DNA of 64,000 nucleotides from Ricinus communis (Eukaryota; Streptophyta; Magnoliopsida; Malpighiales; Euphorbiaceae): positions 18,008,489-18,072,488 of the forward strand of contig NC_063259.1 of NCBI RefSeq assembly GCF_019578655.1, written 5' to 3'. How positions within the stretch are numbered: the stretch's first letter is position 1; each line of letters begins with the position of its first letter. The notes beneath the pieces were generated by a model. It searched no databases and was not told the origin of the DNA. It saw only the letters and a program-made list of their open reading frames with translations. The position numbers and the translations under genes are program-made. This document shows positions 9,293 to 20,686 of this stretch, piece after piece.

Positions 9293-11400
9293 CCACTCCT
9301 TTTGAGGGATTCTCAACATTCTCTTTAGGTTCCTCAAATGCACCTAGAAGATCATTCACACAAACACCTTTCCCAAGATCAAGCTTGTTTGATTCATCAA
9401 AAACTACATTCATAGACTCTTCAACTACTAAAGTACGTTTGTTAAAGACACTATAAGCTTTGTTTGATGTAGAATAGCCTAGGAAGATTCCTATATCGAT
9501 TTTGTCATCAAATTTTCCAAGGTTGTCCATGGTATTTAAAATGTAGCATTTGCATCAAAAAACTCTCCAATATGAGGCCTTAGGTTTTCTTCCTTTCCAA
9601 AGCTTATAAGAAGTTTTGTTTAGTAAAAGTCTTTTGAAAACTCTATTTGTAACATAACAACTAGTGTTAACGGCTTCAGCCCAAAAGTAAGAAAGAAGTT
9701 TGTACTCATTGAGTTGTCTTAGCCATTTCCATTAGTATTCTATTTTTCTTTCCACAACTCCATTTTGTTGTGGTGTTCTAGGAGATGAAAAATTATGAGA
9801 AATTGCAAATTCTTTATAAAGGTTTTCAAAAAGATCATTTTCAAATTCCTTTCCATGATCAATTCTTATAAAGGAAATCAAATACCCTTTTTTCATTTTT
9901 AACATGTTTTGCAAAAGATTTGAAAATATTAGATGCTTCATTCTTATGAGCAAGGAAATTAATCCAAGTAAATCTAGAGTAATCATCAACAATCACAGAT
10001 GTATATGACTTTTCATCCAAACTAGCTACTCTAGTAGGTCCAAACAAATTCATATGTAAGAGTTGAAGTAGTTTAGAAGTACTTACAATAGTTTTAGATT
10101 TAAAGGATGATAAATGTATTTTCCCATTAGACATGGTTCACAAGTCTTGTCTTTGATGAACTTCACCTTTGGAAGTCCATTTACTAGCTCATCTTTGGCT
10201 AACTTGTGTAGAAGCTTCATTCTTCAATGCCCAAGTCTTCTATGTTATAACCAAGATTCATCAGTAATAGACACAAGACACTTAAAAGATTGATTAGTAA
10301 CTTTGTGTAGGTCAATTGTGTAGGTGTTGCCACTTATTTCTCCTTTGAATATCACTTTGTCATCCACTAGGGTGTTGACAAGACATCCATTAGAGTCAAA
10401 AGTTAATTTGTTCCCTTTGTCACAAAAATGACTCACACTTAATAAATTATATTTCAAAACATCAACTAGGAAAATATAATCAATGAAAGATCTACCATCC
10501 TTACCTATGGAGCCGATTCCAATTACCTTACCTTTGGCATCATTTCCAAAAGATACTTTGCCTCCGTTATAGTTATTGACATTCACAAAGAGGCTCTTGT
10601 CACCTGTCATGTGCCTTGAGCACCACTATCAATATGCCAAAGATTTGTGGTTGTGGATATAAGACACACTAACAAAAATAGGTTAATTCACTTGATTTTA
10701 GCTACCCAAACAAGGTTAGCATTGGAAAATTCATTCATGAAATGATGCTTTTTCCTTATTTTTCATTTCATATTGATAGGTCAAATTTTCATGCAATAAT
10801 GGCAAGTGACTTTAGCATTTTTAATAAGATTTGAATTGGTCTTCTTAGCCACTTGTGCTTGAGGCTTAGACCTCATATGATTGCCTTTTGCACATGCATG
10901 AATAAGATTCGTTAGATGAAGATGAAGATGATTGCCTTCATCATCTTCAATTTGTTGTGAGATGAAGATGATGAAGCTCCATTGAACCCAAGTCTATGTC
11001 TCATAATGGGAGGTCTTTGAGACACGACTATTGTGTCAAGAGATTCTTTCCCTTTATGAAATTTTAAAATTGAGTTCCTAAGCCCTTTAACCTCATTTTT
11101 AAAGAATTATTCCCTTTAAAAATTTTTTCTTTTGAAATATCATCCAATGGTTTTCTTAAGTATCACTGGAAGTTTTTAAGGAGGCAATTTCCTTCTTTGA
11201 AATCCTAAAGTCTTCCTCCAAACTAGAACATATATTTTTGTAAAAATTTAGTTTTGAAAGCATGTTTGTAAGATCTCATCCTTACCATCCAACAAGCCAT
11301 TAGTAAAAGAATGAGAAGATGAACAACAAGAAGAAGAATTCCATGAATGAGAAATGCAACATACGTCATGGGAGTCTTCCATGTTTGCTGTGAAGCAAAG
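9293..11400 (-). pseudogene. gag-pol: Ty1/copia gag-protease-integrase remnant (SIRE/Tork-like)
   Basis: Minus strand. From right to left: a decayed Gag C-terminal coiled region (11225-10990); the protease hallmark, where DSG is followed after a one-base loss by CSRHMTGDKS (about 10600-10650); the pre-integrase domain (10245-10610, LVDVLKYNLLSVSHFCDKGN); the integrase core (9732-10134, with VDDYSRFTW and RTPQQNGVVER); and the post-integrase segment (9293-9530, IFLGYSTSNKAY...VVEESMNVVFDESN). Order PR-IN before RT is diagnostic of copia. Frameshifts and stops separate the blocks. RT and RNase H are not in the window, because an Athila LTR cuts the element at 9293. The N-terminal Gag half lies at 17714-18578 beyond another Athila. 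The lineage call is from memory of SIRE-like phrases. Confidence 0.82.
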
Positions 11401-11405
11401 ATTTG
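11401..11405. repeat. Target-site duplication ATTTG (left)
   Basis: ATTTG directly precedes the LTR at 11406 and is repeated at 17709-17713 after the 3' LTR. Copia gag lies on both outer sides, which confirms an insertion into it. Confidence 0.85.
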
Positions 11406-12918
11406 CAATATCCTTGATTTTACACATGCTTGCATGCTTGATCTTGAGTTATTTTTAGAGCAATTTATGTGTTTTTGTATTAGAACACCCTGTTTTAGTT
11501 TTCTTTGTGTCTCGGGTGTTCTTCTAGGCACATCATCTAAGTTAGAGAGAAATCAGACCAGAATTGGAAAAAATGGATGAATTGGGCACGTTAGACTATT
11601 CAACATGCCCTGGCCACACGCCTGTGCTGAGAGCTAGGTCAGGGTCAAAAGGCGTGCTTAAATGCCTTACATAGGGCAAAAGAAGTAATTTGCAGCACGA
11701 TTTCTTAGAGTAACACGACCTAACAGCATAGTCGTGCTGAGGAGCATGACTCGAATCCAAGCCGTGATGAAGAAGGCCGAAAACACACTTTTAGATCAAC
11801 ACAGCATGGATCCAGGCCGTGCTGACCAGCACAGCTCAAATCTAGGCTGCGTTGAATCCTGAAACCTAAATTAAAAGAAAAGAAAAAGAAAGAGAAGAAA
11901 GAGTCGTGCAGAGAAAAAGAAGAGAACTTTGAAGTATCCAAGACAGACCCTTAGAGCTAACCTCGAGACGATCAAGAAGAGGAAAAAAGATGAATTCCAC
12001 TTCAACATCATCAAGATAGCTGCTCATTGAGGATTCGATCAAAGATTCAAAGGAAAAAAGAAAGAGATCTGAACTGTAGAGTGTTGATGCAGAGTTATTC
12101 AAGAGAGGATAGCATCTCACCATTTGAGAAAAGGGTGTTCATGTTCTTTTCCATTCTTGTCTACTTTGTATTCAATTCCTGTTTTAGTTTAATCATGAAC
12201 ATGTGTAACTAATTCTAGCAAACCCATTTGGGGGCGATCTTTAGCCATGTTAGGCTTGCTTTGTGCTTAAATGATTGGATTATTGAATTAAGATAGTAGT
12301 TTTCATTCAAGTATAATAAATTTATTGTTTCTTCTTTAATGTTGAATCAATTTAAGAACGCCTTTGTATTGAGAAATTCAATTGATTTTGTATAACTATT
12401 TATGTGATTAGGTGATTTGCATCCTAGAGATAGGTGTAATAGCTTATTGGAATAAGAATTAGACACTCTTATTAACGGTAATTTAGAGATTAATGCTATT
12501 CTAAAATCAATTGTTAAGAAGAGATTCCGGCTATAGATCTTTAGGACTAGGAATTGGTTAACTTGAGAGAGAGGCCAATTCATTCAATAAATTATCTGCA
12601 AATCACAATTCTTAATCAATCAATTCATAATTTATTTTTTGTAAGCCAGCTAGCTAAAGTGATCTCCAATTTGGTTAACTCATCTTATTGTCTTTCTTCA
12701 ACTCTTATTCTCTTTATTATAATTTAGCTTTCAATTGCATTCTTGATCATCTTTAGTTAATAAGTTTCACCACCTTGTGATCGGTTAGATAATAGGAATA
12801 GCATAGTAGTAGTAGTTTTTCAATTCCCGTAGGATACGATATTGCTACTTGCCATAGGTAGATTACATTCGATAGGTGCACTTGCCTATAGATTGCTAGT
12901 CGTGTTTAGCACGCATTA
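11406..12918 (+). repeat. 5' LTR of Athila B
   Basis: It matches the 3' LTR at 16248-17708. Its first two bases read CA instead of the TG of sister copies (TGATATCC at 54348), and its end reads CATTA instead of CATCA; both are transition changes. A GC-rich palindromic motif cluster lies at 11590-11855. Confidence 0.85.
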
Positions 12919-12924
12919 AGTTTT

Positions 12925-12942
12925 TGGCACCGTTGCCGAGGA
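12925..12942 (+). other. Primer-binding site, tRNA-Asp, degenerate
   Basis: TGGCACCGTTGCCGAGGA differs at two positions, both G to A, from the perfect site TGGCGCCGTTGCCGGGGA at 22188. It lies six bases after the 5' LTR. Confidence 0.85.
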
Positions 12943-13079
12943 GCTTGTTTTGAGAAATATTATGAACTGTGTGTTCTTGTTAATTCAGCCATTTATTCTT
13001 TATTCTTTATTTTTCCTTTGTTTAATTTTATTCTTCTATTCATTTATGTTGTTGGTTATGTGTTATTTCAAGTAGTGTA
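12943..13079 (+). other. Athila B untranslated leader
   Basis: This AT-rich leader is shared in reverse complement with 1244-1381. No coding potential is seen. Confidence 0.55.
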
Positions 13080-13553
13080 TGACCAGAAGGTCCAATCTTG
13101 ATTTAGTAGACCCTCTACCAGAACTAGAGCGATCCCTCAGGCAATTGAGAAAGCGATTGAACATAAAGGAGAAAGGATTCAGGTTGAGAAAGCAGCACAC
13201 GAGAGTGAATCGGGAAACATTACAATAAAAATGGCAAACGCCAACGACAAAAATAATAATAACCGGATGATGTATGATTTTGCAAAACCATCGCTGGAGG
13301 GGACACGAACATGCGTTACGAGACCGGTTGTTGCCGCCAATAATTTCGAAATAAAGCTTAATGTGATTCAGATGGTGCTGCAAACGGTTTAGTTCAGAGG
13401 CTTGCCGAATGAGGATCCTAATGCATATATAGCAAGTTTCTTGGAGATTTGTGATACCTTCAAGATTAATAGGACAACAGATGATGCAATTCAGATCTGT
13501 TTGTTCCCATTTTTTTTGAAGGATAGAGCAAAATGGTGACTATAGCCACTACC
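13080..13553 (+). pseudogene. gag: Athila gag N-terminus, truncated
   Basis: ATG 13080 opens with MTRRSNLDLVDPLPELERSL, matching the remnant at 485-1243. The reading frame is soon lost to stops and shifts, but the capsid block can still be followed in mixed frames to about 13545 (decayed DPNA and TTDDAI region). It ends where sequence related to inverted LTRs begins. It is not expected to make a capsid protein. Confidence 0.7.
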
Positions 13554-15268
13554 TCCTAACACTACAAATACCTGGGATTTGGGGTACTCCCCGTGCTCTT
13601 CCCTAAGAATTACTTTTTCTTTGATGTTTGATGTTTGATGCACCCAACACGGTCGTGTTGGGGCCCGTGTTGGGAACACGGCCAGTGTTGAAACTAACAC
13701 AGCCATGTTCAGCTTCCTCATGCTCGTACTTAGCTTGTTTCGACAGCTTCGACGTCCAATTATGCTCCAATTCTCCCCTTTATCATCCTTTGACTTCTTT
13801 TGGACCTAATGCACACAAACAAATGCATAGGGTGAGTGTTGGGACCAATTCACATCCAAATGTCCATAAAATCAATCTTAAAAACCCCATTTAGATGTGT
13901 GTATTTTACGCATATCAACGTGTGAACCTAAACCTACTCAATCTTCTCTGTTATCTAATCTAAAAAATGGCATTGATGAATAATTCATAAATTAACTAAT
14001 AGCTATTCTAATTGTTGTCTAACTACGTCTACTAGGGAAGGATTAATTCAAGTAAAGGAAGAACCCCTTAGGAATTCTTGTCTCTAGGGAATGGAAACTA
14101 AAGGTGGAATTGATTGATTGAATTCAATTTCCGTGGGGAAATCTCTATGCAATTAACGCCTTTCTCAAGAACACTAACATCTTAACTTAGATTAATTAGG
14201 TTGAAATCTCTTCCTAACTCTAATTATCCAAATTAGCATTATGTACCATTTAACACTATTGAGAGTTGTTAATTCTTAATCTGGTAGAACGAACACCCTA
14301 TCTCTAGGCGAATTCAATTATGGGTTGCAAAGGACAATCCAAATCTACAACCTCTTTCTAAAGGTCATTCAAATTTCAAAAATCATTCAACAAGATATGA
14401 AGAACAAATCAATAAACACTTCCATTGCAAACCAATATGGACAATCAATACATTCAATTTGAAATTTAAGTACAAAATCCCTAGATAAAGAACCCTAATG
14501 GGTTAACAAGTTTAGCTAATCATGTTCATCATTACAACCTACAAGAATTCAATTACAAAAATGAGAAAGGAAGAGAAACCTGAATACACCCTTGGATGAG
14601 AGTAAACAGCTCTGATTCCTCTTGCCCAATCTTGGATCGATTCTTGTTTCTCTTACTCAGATTGAAACTAATCGACGATCCTCTCCAATCTTTGATCTTC
14701 CAAGAGAATCCAATTGAAACCTTGGTCCATGTCTCCTTTTTCCTTAGTTCCAGCTTAGAAAACCCTTAGAGAGAGAAAAAGATGAGTTTGGGATGTTCTC
14801 ACCGTAGTTGCCTCCCTTTTCCTGTTTTCTTTCTTTTTAAATTAATTTTTCCAGCTGCCATGAACATGACCGTGTTGATGCCCGTGTTGGGAACACAGCC
14901 TGGTATTGGTGGGCGTGTTGGGAACACGGCCCCATGCTGATGGCCGTGTTACTCTCTGTGGTCGTGCTCTTTAACGCTTCTTTTATCAAATGCATCCAAC
15001 ACAGCCCGTTTTGGTGCCCGTATTGGGAACACAACAGTGTTAAAACCAACACGGTCGTGTTCAGCTTCCTCATGCGCAAACTTAGCTTGTTTCGGCAGCT
15101 TTGACGTCCAATTATGCTCCAATTCTTCCTTTTATCATTCTTTGACTTCTTTTGGACCTAATACACACAAATAGACGCATAGGGTGAGTGTTGGGACCAA
15201 TTCACATCCAAATGTACATAAAATCAATCTTGAAAACCCCATTTAGATGTGTGTATTTTACGCACATC
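13554..15268 (-). repeat. Inverted Athila LTR type C, one partial plus one longer copy
   Basis: The pattern from CACCCAACACGG to TTTTACGCAnATCAA occurs twice in tandem (13630-13918 and about 14995-15268) and again at 22905-23186. In reverse complement these are LTR starts (TGATGTGCGTAAAATAC). The stretch 13919-14990 reads like the remainder of an LTR (R-U5 side), truncated at its far end. GC-rich motifs of the CACGGCC/GGCCGTG kind lie at 13650-13720 and 14870-15065. I see no coding region. This block replaced the pol region of Athila B. Confidence 0.65.
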
Positions 15269-16232
15269 AATTACATTGTTCTTATTTCTAGAACTTGCTC
15301 GGTAATGCTTGTTGAGGTCATATGAACAATCAAATGTTATGAAATGATAAGGGCACTTAGGATTCACCATTGTAGCCAAAAGCCAACCTGTAGATATTTT
15401 CCATTAGTTAGCCATGTTTGAACCTATCCACTTTCTTTATTTTTGCCATTTTTCTTTATTATCACACCTTGTTAAGCCTTTCATTTGTTGATCCTTACCC
15501 TAGTTCTTGAATTTCTGCAATGTGCTCATTGAGTTGTTGGATAAAATGCCAGTTTTATTGAATTTACTAAGTCCCTTAAAAATTTTGTTTAGATGCTCCC
15601 TTTAATCCAAAACAAATCTATTCTTTCTTCCTAAAAAAAACAAATAAAAAGTACTTTATTGAGTATTCATTCATTCTTCACCTTTTTTAGCATCTTGTTT
15701 TAGAGACTTTGGAACTATAGTGAATTTAATTACCTTTGTTTGGCATTTAGTCCTTTTTGAGCTAAATTGTGGGGGAGGCATTGTAAAAGTTCAGAAATTA
15801 TTTACACCTCACTCCTAAATTTGCCATACCTAAACCTAAGCCCCATTACAACCCTTGTAAAGACCCTTTGATTATGATATTTGATTGCTTGCAATAGCGG
15901 AGATGGGATTTATAAGTAAGCCTATGGTAAGTAAGTTGAATATAATTGATTTGAGTGATTGATGGCTACCTTTTAAACACTAAGTGCATAGAGCGATCCC
16001 TTGTGAGGCATATGGTTTCTTGAATATTTAATATTGAATGTACTATTTAACTTCTTCATCCACTAACATGATAATTACTCTTGTTTAGATTACTGGTTTG
16101 GATTTTGGTTGAGTTTCAATTTGGTATAGATTGAATGTTGCTCAAATTGTAATCCAATTCATGAACTTTAAGGAGGATTGGTTGCAAGCCTATGATCTAA
16201 ACTGTTGATTGCTTGAGGACAAGCAAAAGTTT
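15269..16232 (+). other. Athila B 3' untranslated region
   Basis: It shares blocks with other Athila 3' regions: an AGAACTTGCTCGGTAATGCT block at 15290 (compare 43998 plus, and 24100 and 27300 minus) and GCTTGAGGACAAGCAAAAGT at 16211-16230. No ORF of note. Confidence 0.65.
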
Positions 16233-16247
16233 AAGTATGGGGCGATT
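16233..16247 (+). other. Athila polypurine tract
   Basis: AAGTATGGGGCGATT lies directly before the 3' LTR. The same element with GTGGGG appears before the other Athila 3' LTRs (45016-45030 plus; 23187-23201 and 26304-26318 minus). Confidence 0.7.
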
Positions 16248-17708
16248 TGATATTCTTGATTTTACACATGTTTACATGCTTGATCTTGAGTTATTTTTAG
16301 AGCAATTTATCTATTTTTAGAATCACCCTGTTTTAGTTTCCTTTGTGTCTCAAGTGTTTATCTAGTCACATCATCTAAGTTAGAGAGAAATCAGACCAGA
16401 ATCGGGAAGAAACGGATGAATCGGGAGTGTTAGACTGTTCAACACGCCCGTGCTGAGGAGCAGGTCAGGTCCAAAAGGAGTGCTGAAATGCCTTACCCAA
16501 GGTGAAAAGAAGCAATTTGCAACACGATTTTCGAGAGTAATATGGCCTAGGAGCATAGCAGTACTGAGGAGCACGACCCGAATCTAAGCCGTGATGAAAA
16601 AGGCCGAAAGTATACTTTTAGATCAACACGACATGGATCTCAGCATGGCCTAAATCCAGGCCGTGTTGAATCCCAAAACCTAAATTAAAAGAAAAGAAAA
16701 CAAAAGCGAAGAGAGAGCCGTGCAAAGAAAAAGAAGAGAACTTTGAAGTATCCAAGATAGATCCTTAGAGCTAACCTCGAGAGGATCAAGAAGAGGAAAC
16801 AAAGATAGCTGCTCATTGAGGATTGGGTCGAAGATTCAAGGGAAAGAAGAAAGAGATCTGAGCTGTAGAGCGTTGATACAGAGTTATTCAAGAGAGGATA
16901 GCATCTCACCATTTGAGAAAAGGGTGTTCATGTTCTTTTCATTTCTTGTCTACTTTGTATTCAATTCCTATTTTAGTTTAATCATGAACATGTGTAACTA
17001 ATTCTAGCAAACCCATTTGGGGGCGATCTTTAGCCATGTTAGACTTTCTTTGTGCTTAAATGATTGGATTATTGAATTAAGATTGTAGTTTTCATTCAAG
17101 TATAATAAATTTATTGTTTCTTCTTTAATGTTGAATCAATTTGAGAACTCCTTTGTAATTGAGAAATTCAATTGAGTTTGGACAATTGTTTGTGTGATTA
17201 GGTGATTTACATCCTAGAGATAGGTGTAATAGCTTATTGGAATAAGAATTAGACACTCTTATTAACGATACTTTAGAGATCAATTTTATTATAAAATCAA
17301 TTGTTAGGAAGAGATTCTAGCTTTAGATCTTTAGGATTAGGAATCGGTTAACTTGAGAGAAAGGCCAATTCATTCAAGAAATTATCTACATATCACAATT
17401 CTTAATCAATCAATTCATAAATTATTATTTGTAAGCAAGCTAGCTAAAGTGATCCCCAATTTGGTTAACTCATCTTATTGTCTTTCTTCAACTCTTATTC
17501 TCTTTATTAAAATTTAGCTTTCAATTGCATTCTCGATCATCTTTAGTTAATAAGTTTTACCACCTTTTGATCAGTTAGATAATAGGAATAGCATAGTAGC
17601 AGTACTTTCTCAATTCCCATGGGATACGATATTAATACTAGCCATAGCTAGATTACATTCGATAGGTGCAGTTGCCTATAGATTGCTTGTCGTGTTTAGC
17701 ACGCATCA
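16248..17708 (+). repeat. 3' LTR of Athila B
   Basis: It starts TGATATTC, ends GCACGCATCA, and aligns along its length with 11406-12918. Relative to the 5' copy it has scattered substitutions and short deletions in the GC-motif region, so the insertion is not very young. Confidence 0.87.
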
Positions 17709-17713
17709 ATTTG
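17709..17713. repeat. Target-site duplication ATTTG (right)
   Basis: It is an exact partner of 11401-11405. Copia gag continues directly after it. Confidence 0.85.
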
Positions 17714-18578
17714 CCTCCTCTTCTCTTTCGCTTTCATTGTTGGAGGATGAAGATGCATCACTCCAAGTAGCTTTTAAACCCTTCTTCTTCTCTTTGTCTC
17801 CTTTCTCCCTTTTCAAGTATTTGGGACAATTCGACTTGATATGTCCTTGCTTTCCACATTCATAGTAAGTGACTTCCTCCTTCTTGTCCTTACTTGTTCC
17901 TAGCCTTGAGTGCTAGGGCTTTCTTCTTCCCACTATCTCTATCAACTTCATTCTTCACAAGAGACATCTCATGGATTAGAAGTTTACCTATGATAACATC
18001 CGTAGGAATCTTCCTTAATTCTTCATTTGCTTCTTCAATCCTAGCCACTCTAGCACCATATTTATCCAAAGGAAGGCTCCTAAGGATTTTGTTGTTAATG
18101 ACCACTAGCTCATAATGCTTCCCAAGCTTTCTCATGTTGTTGATGATGGTGAATAGTCTATTTGTCATATCAGTGATAGACTCATTTGGCTTCATCTTAA
18201 ACATCTCATACTCGGTGACATACATTTGGATCTTACTTGATTTTACTTGTTTTGTGCCTTCATTGTAGTTCCAAGGTAGTCCAAATTTAATGAGTCGTAG
18301 TGCAATGTTGCACTCTCCCACATTCTTCTCTAGAGAGACAACTCACAAGTATAGCCATTGCTTGCTTACTTCTTGTGGTTGTCCACCCATTCTTCTTTAG
18401 GAAGGATTCTTTCTTCACCATTCTTTATTTTAGTAGGAGCTTTCCATTCCTTCATCACGTAGTCTCACACTTCAATATCATAGGAATCTAACTAGATTTC
18501 CATAAGAAATTTCCAAAAAGCATATTCAAATCCGTCGAAAAATGGCTTGTAGTGTTGGGTTGCTTCATTGGTTGCCAT
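17714..18578 (-). pseudogene. gag: Ty1/copia Gag, N-terminal part
   Basis: The minus strand starts at an ATG complementary to 18576-18578 (MATNEATQHYKPFF), about 40 bases after the primer-binding site. Stops interrupt the first 80 codons. A 143-residue open stretch (17890-18321) holds the retrotransposon Gag core (YEMFKMKPNESITDMTNRL, ...LRSLPLDKYGARVARIEE). A zinc knuckle lies near 17830-17870 as YYECGKQGHIKSNCPKYL, where the first cysteine of the CCHC is a tyrosine, consistent with one G-to-A change. The frame leads toward the sequence at 11400 on the far side of Athila B. Confidence 0.82.
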
Positions 18579-18618
18579 GACCTTTACACTCGCAATTAAG
18601 CTTGATAAGAGTGAACTT

Positions 18619-18630
18619 GCTCTGATACCA
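18619..18630 (-). other. Primer-binding site of the copia element, tRNA-iMet
   Basis: The complement reads TGGTATCAGAGC, just inside the copia LTR and just upstream of its gag start. This orients the copia element on the minus strand. Confidence 0.88.
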
Positions 18631-18632
18631 CT

Positions 18633-19829
18633 TGTTGTCCCTTGGATCTAAAGGGATTAAATTGGTGACCTTAAATTGTTGAAGTAAATGGTTTTAGGTA
18701 AAAACACAAGAGATTAAGGATAATACAAGGAGAGTAAAGGTTAGAGAAGATGACACAAGGGTTTACAGTGGTTTGGGAATAATCTTCCCTACATCCAATC
18801 CTCAAGATCACACTTGAGTATTCCACTATAATCACTAAGATTACAACCTTTGGGTTTTACAAGTTAACCCAACAACTTGGTGTTTTTCAAAGCTTACAGA
18901 AAACCTCTTCCCTTAGTGAATCAATCTCTCACTAAGTCCTTTAATACTTGATTATTAATAGTTACTCAACAACCAATTCCCTATGTTTTTAATACCTAAG
19001 CTCACACAACAACCCTATAGAGTTTTACTTAAACAAAGAGTTTTAACCTAATATACTTTACAAAGAAAGAAACTAAGTGTAGAAAGTTGAGAAATAAATT
19101 TATAAGAGTTTTGGTATACCTAAATCACATACTTAGATATAGAGTCTTTAAGAGGGGTATTTATACATATACCAATCCCTTGGAGATGTTATAATGAGTC
19201 TAAAACTTAGTAATTGCAAGATTGATGACTTGGCAAAAAACTACCTATGGTCATGAAAAGTGCCCCCGCACTTCCCAAGCGCGCTCCCGCTTCCTGAAAA
19301 GAAACGTTGGGGCTCCAACGGCTCCATTCACATGGCACTGATGGGATGACTGGTATCTCAACGGTTACTGACATCACATTAACTGCAAAAACTATCCATG
19401 TGCCACAATAGCGCCCTCGCGCTTACCTTGTTCGCTCATAGAAGTGCCCTCGCGCTTTTCATCACGCTATCATCTGCTACTTTCAGTCTCAAGCTCAAAT
19501 ATGAAATGCCCCCATGCTTCTGAAGTGCTCTTACACTTCTTGAAGCTTTAACACTTTAACTCCTAGATGTTACAATGTAAATAGCAAGATATTAGGTGGA
19601 TTTTTCAATGTCTTGTAAACTTTTGATTTTATGAAAAGCACCCCAATGCCCTAGAAATGCCCCCGTGCCCTAGAAGTGCCCTCGCGCTTTTTGGATCTTT
19701 TTACAAGACTTACTTTAAAGCTTAAGAATGTTTAGTCTATGCTTGGTTCCTTTAGTGCTCTATCATATAGACACTCAAAAATGATGTTAGTAAGGTTCAA
19801 TTTGGGTGTTAAGATGAAAATAGATATCA
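18633..19829 (-). repeat. 5' LTR of the copia element
   Basis: The inner edge is fixed by the primer-binding site (LTR end ...CAACA on the minus strand). The outer edge is my best guess at a TG (complement of 19828-19829) and is uncertain by tens of bases. TATAAATA (complement of 19158-19165) gives a clear TATA box. Upstream of it, at 19255-19690, are many short GC-rich direct motifs of the form GTGCCC(C)CGCGCTT. No partner LTR is in the window. Confidence 0.65.
19158..19165 (-). promoter_or_regulatory. TATA box of the copia LTR
   Basis: TATAAATACC on the minus strand, between the GC-rich U3 motifs and the R/U5 part leading to the primer-binding site, fits an LTR promoter. Confidence 0.6.
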
Positions 19830-20084
19830 ATTACACCTTAGGTCAATAACTTTATCGTCTATGTGGGTCAATCCTTCGGAGCTATCAAGAAAGCCTTTGG
19901 TGATCGTGAAATCAGGTGCACCTTATTATGAAGAGGGATCATATAATGCAAGTTTAGATGGGACTAAAGGAGAAGCAAGCTGTGAATTCAAGCTAGAAAC
20001 TACATCAACCACGTGGGAATCCTGTATAGAAGAATGGTGTCAGTTGTATAGCTTTGATGTGTGACTAAAGTAAAAGCTTAAGTA
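19830..20084 (+). other. Unassigned spacer next to the copia LTR
   Basis: It holds a 67-codon open frame (19861-20064) that I do not recognise. It lies just upstream of Tat-type integrase sequence and may be part of that element. No supported gene. Confidence 0.3.
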
Positions 20085-20640
20085 GTGATGAAGAAAATGC
20101 ACAAGGGAGTATGCAAGCCTCATATGAATGACATAATGTTAACTAAGAAAATCATGCGGCGAGGTTATTACTGATTAAAAATGGAAAAGGATTGTATAGA
20201 TGCCGAGAATGCCAGTTGTACAGTGAGTTGAGTCACGTGCCCCTAAACAAGCTGCATAATGTCTCCTTGGCCTTTTGCCATTTGGGGATCAAAATCATTA
20301 GAGAAATAAAGCCTCATTTGAATGGTCATAGGTTCATATAGCAATTGACTACTTCTCAAAATGGGTCGATGCCGAGTCATTCACCACTCTAGGGCAAGGC
20401 AGATGGCTAGATTTATAAAAAGCAACCTAATCTGTAGATACAGGGTCCCACATCACATTGTAATGGATAATAGGGTACAGTTCATGGGTGAAACAGTGGA
20501 CTTGCTAGTGGAATACAAGATAAAGCATCATATGTCTTCTTCGTACAAACCTCAAGTGAATGGAATAGTAGAAGCAGCCAGTAAGAATCCTAAGAAAATA
20601 CTTTCGAATATGGTATGGAATCGTAAGGACTAGTCATTTC
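20085..20640 (+). pseudogene. pol: Tat-lineage Ty3/gypsy integrase remnant
   Basis: Mixed frames encode the integrase core of a Tat-type element: a decayed zinc-domain end, WPFAIWG near 20268, an NGHRFI block near 20320, then an open stretch (20361-20633) with FIKSNLICRYRVPHHIVMDN and YKIKHHMSSSYKPQVNGIVE. The Asp and Glu contexts of the DDE core are visible, but frames shift and stops intervene. It is homologous to 51650-52200. It is cut on the right by the Athila LTR at 20687. Confidence 0.72.
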
Positions 20641-20686
20641 AATTACCCTTTAAACTTTGAAGATATCGGACAACCGAGCGAAGTCG

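Larger units (their letters stand above)
11406..17708 (+). mobile_element. Athila element 'B' with target duplication, internally rearranged
   Basis: It is a Ty3/gypsy Athila-lineage element bounded by two type-B LTRs and a perfect 5-bp target duplication. The order is 5' LTR, degenerate tRNA-Asp primer-binding site, gag N-terminus, inverted LTR pieces, 3' UTR, polypurine tract, 3' LTR. At 6.3 kb it is far shorter than a normal 10-13 kb Athila. All of pol is gone, replaced by inverted type-C LTR sequence, so it is non-autonomous. It interrupts the gag of a copia element. Confidence 0.85.

Noticed and set aside
13554..15268. A solo LTR inserted into Athila B
   Set aside because: One end is truncated, a partial second copy adjoins it, and no target duplication is found. 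Rearrangement fits better.
19861..20064. A 67-codon ORF as a host gene exon
   Set aside because: No splice context or known domain, and it is wedged between a copia LTR and Tat integrase debris.
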